From Paenibacillus albiflavus (GTDB taxonomy: Bacteria; Bacillota; Bacilli; Paenibacillales; NBRC-103111): DNA of 64,000 nucleotides. The position numbers and the translations under genes are program-made. Of this stretch, positions 58,168-64,000 are shown in pieces; positions within the stretch are counted from its first letter, which is position 1; each line of letters begins with the position of its first letter. The notes beneath the pieces are model-generated. The model saw nothing but the letters and a program-made list of their open reading frames with translations. It was not told where the DNA came from and did not search any database. The DNA lies in the NCBI RefSeq assembly GCF_004344915.1, contig NZ_SKFG01000014.1, forward strand, positions 1 to 64,000. Reading direction: 5' to 3'.

Positions 58168-59277
58168 ATGGTTGAGCTTAAAGATGATCAAGCGGCTGAA
58201 ACGATGGGGTTATCTCCAGTTAGGCTGCAGAACGCATGGAATGTGATTCGATCTGAAATTGCAAGAGGAATAACACCTTCTGCAGTGGCAATGGTGACGC
58301 GTCATGGACACAGTGTCCGTTTTGCTGCTGGCTATGCTAGTGAAGTGAATGGCAAGCAAGATCCTGTAAATTACGACACGATCTATGATGTAGCTTCTCT
58401 TACCAAAGTAGTAGCCACATTACCACTTATGCTCATGTTAATCGAACAAGGTAAAGTTCGGCTCAAAGATCCTGTTAGCTTCTACCTGCCAGAATTCGCA
58501 TCTATGAATAAAACACATGTCACAGTAGGCCATTTGCTAACACATACTTCGGGTCTTGCTCCATTCTATGATATGCATACGCATGGCTGGAGCCGTGAGA
58601 AGATTATGAGCTTTATCTATCAATCCACCTTGGAATACGAGACTGGGACGAAGATTATTTACAGCGACCTAGGTTTCATTTTGCTAGGTGAAATTATTAC
58701 GACGATATTGGGAATGCCGCTTGATCAAGCAGCGGATCAATTCTTGTATCAGCCACTGGGCATGAAAGATACCGGATTCATTATGCCTGAACAGCTTAAA
58801 TCTCGAATTGCTGTGACAGAGTATGATTCCGCCCTTGGAGAGCATTTGCACGCAATCGTACATGATGAGAATGCACGTGCGCTTGGCGGAATTTGCGGAC
58901 ATGCAGGCGTGTTCTCAACGGTTAGCGATCTGTCTCTTTTTGCCCAAATGTGGTTAGACGGTGGTATCGTTAACGGTGAACAGCTTCTGTCCAGAGTTGT
59001 AATGGAAGCTTCAATCGTATCCAAAACCGGTGGAATTGTTGGCGGCAATCGTGGAATCGGCTGGCAGCTTAAAGGTGATAAGTATGATGCTTCTGGCGAT
59101 TTGTTATCGAATGCGACCTACGGTCATACAGGCTTCACAGGTACAAGTCTCTACATTGATCCAGTGAACGAGCTTAGTGTCGTGCTATTAACGAATCGGG
59201 TGCATCATGGCCGCAGCACATCCGTAGCTAGACTACGTGAATGCTTCCATAATGCAGTTGTATCGGCAATCATTTAA
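58168..59277 (+). CDS. Serine hydrolase of the beta-lactamase/esterase class C family
   Basis: 369 residues without signal peptide. SxxK motif S77LTK, second motif YSD (Asp where class C enzymes have Asn), and HTG in GHTGFTGTS. Such proteins are esterases or peptidoglycan-related hydrolases rather than resistance enzymes. Follows glcF by 31 bases with ATAGGAGTG, so probably the last gene of that operon. Confidence 0.9.
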   Translation: MVELKDDQAAETMGLSPVRLQNAWNVIRSEIARGITPSAVAMVTRHGHSVRFAAGYASEVNGKQDPVNYDTIYDVASLTKVVATLPLMLMLIEQGKVRLKDPVSFYLPEFASMNKTHVTVGHLLTHTSGLAPFYDMHTHGWSREKIMSFIYQSTLEYETGTKIIYSDLGFILLGEIITTILGMPLDQAADQFLYQPLGMKDTGFIMPEQLKSRIAVTEYDSALGEHLHAIVHDENARALGGICGHAGVFSTVSDLSLFAQMWLDGGIVNGEQLLSRVVMEASIVSKTGGIVGGNRGIGWQLKGDKYDASGDLLSNATYGHTGFTGTSLYIDPVNELSVVLLTNRVHHGRSTSVARLRECFHNAVVSAII

Positions 59278-59290
59278 ATTATATGTTCGG

Positions 59291-59323
59291 AACGCTCATT
59301 CCTTAGGGAATGGGCGTTTTTTT
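59291..59323 (+). terminator. Rho-independent terminator
   Basis: AACGCTCATTCC pairs with GGAATGGGCGTT (G-U allowed), then seven T. Confidence 0.88.
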
Positions 59324-59411
59324 GTGCGTAACATATATTAGAATTTTATAACTTTTGTGGTCTGAATTTTAGTATGATAGGAATATCAGATGTTATAAAA
59401 GGAGGCAGCAG

Positions 59412-61169
59412 ATGGCAACATTTCGGGTGGAACAGCAGCATTTTTTGTACAATGAGGAACGGATACAGTTAATTTCTGGAGCTATTCACTATTTCAGGGT
59501 CGTCCCCGCATACTGGAAAGATCGATTGCTGAAGCTGAAGGCATGCGGATTCAACACAGTCGAAACGTATGTAGCATGGAATGTGCATGAGCGTGTGGAA
59601 GGGCAGTTTAATTTTGAGGGTATGGCGGATGTTGTATCATTCATTCAACTAGCAGGTGAACTCGGTCTGCATGTGATTGTTAGGCCAAGTCCATATATTT
59701 GCGCAGAGTGGGAGTTTGGCGGCATGCCAGCTTGGCTGTTAGCTGATCCTGGAATGCAGCTGCGAAGTGATTATCAACCTTTCTTGGATAAAGTGGATGC
59801 TTACTATGATGTGTTGCTTCCGAAGCTCAGACCTCTCTTATGTACGAATGGCGGACCGATTATCGCGATGCAGATTGAGAACGAATATGGAAGTTACGGC
59901 AATGACGTTAATTATTTGAATTATTTGAAAGAATCCATGATAAGTCGCGGAATCGATGTCCTTCTATTCACATCTGATGGACCGGGAGACTTTATGCTGA
60001 ACGGAGGTATGGTGCCAGGCGTACTGGAGACCGTTAATTTTGGCACGAAGCCTACTCAGTCTTTTGCTACATTGCGAGAGTATCAGCCTGATGGTCCCCT
60101 GATGTGTATGGAATATTGGAATGGCTGGTTCGATCATTGGGGAACTCAACATCATACAAGGGATGCCAAGGATGTCGCTGCTGTACTGGATGAGATGCTG
60201 GCAATAGGCGCTTCTGTTAACTTTTATATGTTCCACGGTGGAACCAACTTCGGATTTATGAACGGTGCGAACAATAATGACGGGAATAGCTATAAAGCGA
60301 CGACAACAAGCTATGATTATGACAGTCCAATAAGCGAATGTGGTGATTTAACGGAGAAGTATTACGCAATTCGTGATGTTGTTGGCAAATACTTAGCACT
60401 TCCTTCTGTCGAGCTGCCAGCGCCTATTCACAAGAAAGCCTATGGGGAAGTGTTCCTGGACAAGCAAGCAGGCTTATTTGAGTCTTTAAGCAAGCTCTCA
60501 AGCGGTATTCGCTCTACGAAGCCTGAGCCAATGGAATTCTATGGACAGGACTATGGCTTTATCATGTACACGACAACTGTAATCGGACCTTATGAGCATA
60601 CGCAATTGACCCTTCAGCATGTGCGTGATCGAGCGCTCATCTATTTGGATGATGTGTATCAAGGTGTGATCGATCGCATGCAGAATGAAACGAGTCTTCT
60701 CGTTGATATTCCAAAGCGAGCGTGCAAGCTCACTATTTTGGTGGAAAATATGGGGAGAACGAATTACGGTCCCTATTTGTGTGATCGCAAGGGAATTACG
60801 GAGGGTGTCAGACTTGGTCTTCAATTCTTATATAATTGGACCGTGCATTCACTTACGCTTGATGATATATCTCAGTTGGAATTTACGTCTATTCAGCAGA
60901 TCAAAGAGCAGCCAGTCTTCTATCAGGGGAGCTTCGAGGTTGAAGATGTTGCAGATACGTTCTTACTCATGGAAGGCTGGCATAAAGGCATCGCTTATGT
61001 GAATGGATTTAATCTCGGACGCTACTTTGAGATTGGTCCTCAGCAAACCTTATACATACCGGCACCACTGCTGAGAGCAGGGCGTAATGAGATTACTATA
61101 TTTGAGCTTCACGCAGCTAATTCCTTTTCACCTAGCGTCAAGTTAATCGATTATCCCATATTGGGATGA
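59412..61169 (+). CDS. Beta-galactosidase, GH35
   Basis: 585 residues, no signal peptide. GH35 barrel with ISGAIHYFRVVPAYWKDRL, RPSPYICAEWEFGGMPAWLL, acid/base E158 in QIENEYGSYG and nucleophile E234 in MEYWNGWFDHWG, followed by YMFHGGTNFGFMNGAN. C-terminal galactose-binding-like domains (about 400-580). Cytosolic enzyme hydrolysing beta-galactosides of imported oligosaccharides. RBS AAAGGAGG. Confidence 0.96.
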   Translation: MATFRVEQQHFLYNEERIQLISGAIHYFRVVPAYWKDRLLKLKACGFNTVETYVAWNVHERVEGQFNFEGMADVVSFIQLAGELGLHVIVRPSPYICAEWEFGGMPAWLLADPGMQLRSDYQPFLDKVDAYYDVLLPKLRPLLCTNGGPIIAMQIENEYGSYGNDVNYLNYLKESMISRGIDVLLFTSDGPGDFMLNGGMVPGVLETVNFGTKPTQSFATLREYQPDGPLMCMEYWNGWFDHWGTQHHTRDAKDVAAVLDEMLAIGASVNFYMFHGGTNFGFMNGANNNDGNSYKATTTSYDYDSPISECGDLTEKYYAIRDVVGKYLALPSVELPAPIHKKAYGEVFLDKQAGLFESLSKLSSGIRSTKPEPMEFYGQDYGFIMYTTTVIGPYEHTQLTLQHVRDRALIYLDDVYQGVIDRMQNETSLLVDIPKRACKLTILVENMGRTNYGPYLCDRKGITEGVRLGLQFLYNWTVHSLTLDDISQLEFTSIQQIKEQPVFYQGSFEVEDVADTFLLMEGWHKGIAYVNGFNLGRYFEIGPQQTLYIPAPLLRAGRNEITIFELHAANSFSPSVKLIDYPILG

Positions 61170-61177
61170 AATGAATT

Positions 61178-61211
61178 CCACGAAAGCATCACTGCTTTTG
61201 TGGTTTTTTTG
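61178..61211 (+). terminator. Rho-independent terminator
   Basis: CCACGAAAGCA pairs with TGCTTTTGTGG, then seven T. The following ~400 bases up to 61,612 hold no firm gene. Confidence 0.88.
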
Positions 61212-61309
61212 TTGTAGAAATAAATGCTAATGAATACTTTTAGTCTGTAAGTAATTTACAGGAAATTTACGAACGGTAATGATAAAATAAATGAAAATAG
61301 TGACGAAAA

Positions 61310-61474
61310 ATGATCGTAAAGCACGGATATCATCCCATTTATCGGGAGCAAATGAAGCAAGTGATGCAATATGCAGGGCCTCGGATGAATATTCGAAATC
61401 CGAACTTGGCTATACGCCATGTGTCAGTTCAAGAAAACGTTGAAATTGTTCCAATTTGGCACAAAATAGACTAA
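61310..61474 (+). CDS. Possible 54-residue protein or gene fragment
   Basis: An open frame in the 442-base gap before the EAL gene, reading VKHGYHPIYREQMKQVMQYA, then a second half with IRNPNLAIRHVSVQE. No ribosome binding site is evident, so it may be a remnant of a larger gene. No family recognised. Confidence 0.3.
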   Translation: MIVKHGYHPIYREQMKQVMQYAGPRMNIRNPNLAIRHVSVQENVEIVPIWHKID

Positions 61475-61611
61475 TAATTCTTCTAATAACGACAATATTC
61501 TCTGTAATTCTACATATTTATATATTTTACATTAAATTAAGCAGGAATTTTATAGTATTTTGTAGAATTTATGCGAGTAGAAAATGAGCTCATTTGGTCC
61601 TAGGAGGAATA

Positions 61612-63393
61612 ATGGTGACTTGGATTTATGGATTCTGCGGTGGGATCATTTTTATTGTATTTGTGATGTTGGTCTATAAAAGAATATGTGTAGTCCGTAC
61701 ACAGCAAATGAACAAGCCTGAACCTGACCAGTCTTTATTTGACACTTTATTTATTAATAGTATGAATGGTGTTGCGGTTCTGGATTGTGATGAAAGAATA
61801 ATAAGAGTCAATTCAGCCTTCAAAAATATGCTGGGCTACATGGAAGAAGAAATATTACAGAAATCTCTTGGTTCATTCGTTCTTGAGGAAGATCAACCAC
61901 TGAGTGTGCAAGCTAAGCTTCAACAGCAGCCAGGCGCAGGAGTTACAGGTCTAATGACTGCTGCCAAGCATGAGCAGGGATATCGTGTTGAGCTTAAATC
62001 ATCTGCTGTTCCAGTAATATTGGATGAAACTGCGGCACAGGGTTATCTCGTTATTTGCGAGGATGTCACAGAACGCAAACGATTTGGTGAGCATATAAGG
62101 CATATGTCATTCTATGATGATATGACGGGATTGCCGAATAGGCAATTGTTTCAGGAAGAGCTTAGTAAGCTATTACGAACGACGCCAAAGCAAGAGGGAA
62201 ACAAGCTTGCGGTGTTCTATGCGGATGTTATTGATTTTAGAATTATTAATGAGTCTTTTGGATTTGAACATGGAAATATGGTGCTCTTGCAGCTAGCAGA
62301 ACGGTTTATGCGTTGTATAGGTGAGAACGACATACTCGCAAGATCGGAGGGTGATCAATTCGCTTTCTGTTATCCGAATGTAAAGGATATTGACCATGCC
62401 TTAGAGCTCGCGCAATCAATTGCTAGTGTAATGGAGCAACCATTCGTCGTTGATCAGCAGGAGGTCTATATCTACATATGTATTGGAATCGTACTGCATC
62501 TTAATGAGAAAGATACAGCAGATATATTGATGAAGAATGCTAATATTGCACTTACGCAAGCTAAGGATAAGGAAAAAAGTAATATTCAGGTGTTCCATGT
62601 GGCGATGGAAACCTATTCGATTCAGCGTCTTAAGTTGGAAAATGAGCTGCGTCATGCTATTTCTAACCAAGAATTCATTCTGCATTATCAACCGCAAGTC
62701 GATATACATACAGGCCAAATCATTGGTATGGAGGCATTGGTTCGCTGGATGCATCCGACCAAAGGGATGATTCCTCCTAAAGAATTTATACCATTAGCTG
62801 AAGAAACCGGCTTCATTGTTCAGCTAGGAGACTGGGTGCTATACGAAGCATGCAGACAGAATAAAGCGTGGCAGGATCAAGGACTATTGCATGTGCCCGT
62901 ATCCGTTAATTTGTCCATGCGACAATTCTCTGAACATGGGATAAAGAACAAAATTTCTGAAGTGTTGGTAGATACAGGACTTCCTCCAAAGTACTTGGAA
63001 ATTGAAATTACAGAGAGCATGACGATGGACGTTAAGCATGCTTCAGATTGGCTCAATAAGCTTAAGAAGCTTGGGGTTCAAGTGGCTATTGATGATTTTG
63101 GAACAGGCTATAGTTCCCTATCTTATATTAAGCAGTTCCCGATTGATAAGCTCAAAATTGATCGTTCATTCGTGAATGATATGCTGCTAGATCCGAACAA
63201 TGCGACCATCGTATCTACGATTATAGCGATGACTAGGCAGCTTAATCTCAAGGTGATTGCCGAAGGCGTAGAGACAAAGGAACAGCTGCAATTTCTACAG
63301 GAGAAGCAGTGTGATGAAGTGCAGGGCTTCTTGTTCTCTCCACCTGTCCCGTCGGATACAATGGGATCTTTACTGGAGCAAGCAGTTCAATAA
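61612..63393 (+). CDS. PAS-GGDEF-EAL protein, probable c-di-GMP phosphodiesterase
   Basis: 593 residues from ATG 61612 (AGGAGG). One helix at ~3-24, a PAS domain (~40-160), a GGDEF domain whose active site reads SEGDQF (residues 245-250) instead of GGDEF, and an EAL domain with EAL at 374-376, DDFGTGYSSLSY and EGVETKEQ. The cyclase half is likely inactive or regulatory; the EAL half has the metal-binding residues for c-di-GMP hydrolysis. Single gene, membrane-anchored. Confidence 0.93.
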   Translation: MVTWIYGFCGGIIFIVFVMLVYKRICVVRTQQMNKPEPDQSLFDTLFINSMNGVAVLDCDERIIRVNSAFKNMLGYMEEEILQKSLGSFVLEEDQPLSVQAKLQQQPGAGVTGLMTAAKHEQGYRVELKSSAVPVILDETAAQGYLVICEDVTERKRFGEHIRHMSFYDDMTGLPNRQLFQEELSKLLRTTPKQEGNKLAVFYADVIDFRIINESFGFEHGNMVLLQLAERFMRCIGENDILARSEGDQFAFCYPNVKDIDHALELAQSIASVMEQPFVVDQQEVYIYICIGIVLHLNEKDTADILMKNANIALTQAKDKEKSNIQVFHVAMETYSIQRLKLENELRHAISNQEFILHYQPQVDIHTGQIIGMEALVRWMHPTKGMIPPKEFIPLAEETGFIVQLGDWVLYEACRQNKAWQDQGLLHVPVSVNLSMRQFSEHGIKNKISEVLVDTGLPPKYLEIEITESMTMDVKHASDWLNKLKKLGVQVAIDDFGTGYSSLSYIKQFPIDKLKIDRSFVNDMLLDPNNATIVSTIIAMTRQLNLKVIAEGVETKEQLQFLQEKQCDEVQGFLFSPPVPSDTMGSLLEQAVQ

Positions 63394-63406
63394 CGGTTTA
63401 ATATAG

Positions 63407-63446
63407 AAAAAACGCATTCGACCTTCAAAGTCGGATGCGTTTTTTC
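63407..63446. terminator. Bidirectional terminator
   Basis: AAAAAACGCATTCGAC pairs with GTCGGATGCGTTTTTT; long, with A run and T run, between convergent genes. Confidence 0.92.
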
Positions 63447-63449
63447 TTG

Positions 63450-63995
63450 TTAACTAGTCGTTATGTTATCGATCTCATTAAACTTATAAGTAAATACTTT
63501 CTTCTCATCCACATGATAAACGGTCAATGTTTCTTCTTCCGATGAAATATGGAGAATACGGCAAGGAAGATCAAATGTTAATCCTTTTCCCTGAACGACA
63601 TGCAGTCGTACGAGTGAATTGTCGTTCTTTAATTTGGTGAATCGGTCTAACCATGCTTTGGAGCCAGCAGAATTGATTGCTTTGGGCTTTGCATCGGATA
63701 GTTTATTGGGGGATTTGGATGGAGCAGCGATTACAGTGCCTGACTTTAATCCAATTGGTTTGGAGAAATCGGATTTCATCGCATTCTCTACGCGAGAATC
63801 AGACGATTTGGCCGATTTATTTAAATCGATTAGCTTACCCAGTTCAACACCATTCACTATTTTATAATCCTTAACTGCATCTGAGCGGTTAAGGGTTTGC
63901 ATTAACTTTTCCAAGGCTAGTCCATTCGATAATTCTTCTAACAAAATTTCAACAGTAAATAAATAACCGGATTTATTATTCTGATTGGAACTCAT
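63450..63995 (-). CDS. Hypothetical protein
   Basis: 181 residues. N-terminal ~50 residues (GYLFTVEILLEELSNGLALEKLMQTLNR) are helical, the middle ~70 are a Lys/Ser-rich linker, and the C-terminal ~55 (VRLHVVQGKGLTFDLPCRILHISSEEETLTVYHVDEKKV) form a small beta-barrel-like unit. No family recognised. The start is within 5 bases of the window end, so its upstream region is not visible. Confidence 0.7.
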   Translation of the reverse strand: MSSNQNNKSGYLFTVEILLEELSNGLALEKLMQTLNRSDAVKDYKIVNGVELGKLIDLNKSAKSSDSRVENAMKSDFSKPIGLKSGTVIAAPSKSPNKLSDAKPKAINSAGSKAWLDRFTKLKNDNSLVRLHVVQGKGLTFDLPCRILHISSEEETLTVYHVDEKKVFTYKFNEIDNITTS

Positions 63996-64000
63996 GACTT

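Noticed and set aside
58168-59277. Antibiotic-resistance beta-lactamase
   Set aside because: No signal peptide, YSD instead of YSN, and operon context with glycolate oxidase genes; better called a serine hydrolase.

Overview
The window looks like a chromosome segment of an endospore-forming Firmicute, most likely a Paenibacillus or close relative. This rests on the sporulation genes (prkA remnant, spoVR, yhbH), strong GGAGG ribosome binding sites, the LplB/LplC-type sugar transporter coupled to a LytS-type kinase with an AraC-type response regulator, and generally Paenibacillus-like gene content. No rRNA, tRNA or CRISPR array was seen.

Positions 1 to about 20,698 are the right-hand part of a prophage whose left part lies outside the window. 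From left to right it carries a lysis module (holin, M23 endolysin), a minus-strand block of accessory genes, an immunity region (XRE regulators, divergent promoters with palindromic operators, an SOS-type box, a BRO-type antirepressor), a recombination/replication module (SbcC-like ATPase, RecT, MBL-fold nuclease, DEDDh exonuclease, origin-binding protein, helicase loader, DnaB-like helicase), a large cytosine methyltransferase with tandem repeats, a RuvC-like resolvase, a dimeric dUTPase, a YopX protein and an ArpU-type late regulator. No integrase or recombinase gene is visible.

The prophage ends inside a host gene. Immediately after the junction (about 20,696-20,702) the sequence continues in frame as the C-terminal ~345 residues of the ~630-residue sporulation kinase PrkA. 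The first ~285 residues must lie beyond the left end of the window. This is the layout of a sporulation intervening element (as known for sigK, spsM and spoVFB), here in prkA. The two functional partners of PrkA, SpoVR (33.4-34.8 kb) and YhbH (51.6-52.7 kb), are intact in this window and share an 11-bp box at the same distance (48 bases) upstream of their start codons. This is the main finding.

The rest (21.7-64 kb) is ordinary chromosome: an Entner-Doudoroff tail (DeoR regulator, KDG kinase, KDPG aldolase); a VanY-type lipoprotein; a MarR regulator with two pirins under a shared operator; a polysaccharide deacetylase; an envelope glycosylation group (DUF2304-like, polyprenyl-phosphate glycosyltransferase, ArnT-like transferase, EmrE-like flippase subunit); an M24 peptidase and flavin reductase; an ABC-2 exporter; an APC permease with an SDR; a sugar-uptake locus (lipoprotein, two permeases, two-component system, Gfo/Idh/MocA dehydrogenase) flanked by two near-copies of one terminator; a glycolate-oxidase-type operon (GntR regulator, GlcD, GlcF, serine hydrolase); a GH35 beta-galactosidase; and a PAS-GGDEF-EAL protein with a degenerate cyclase site.
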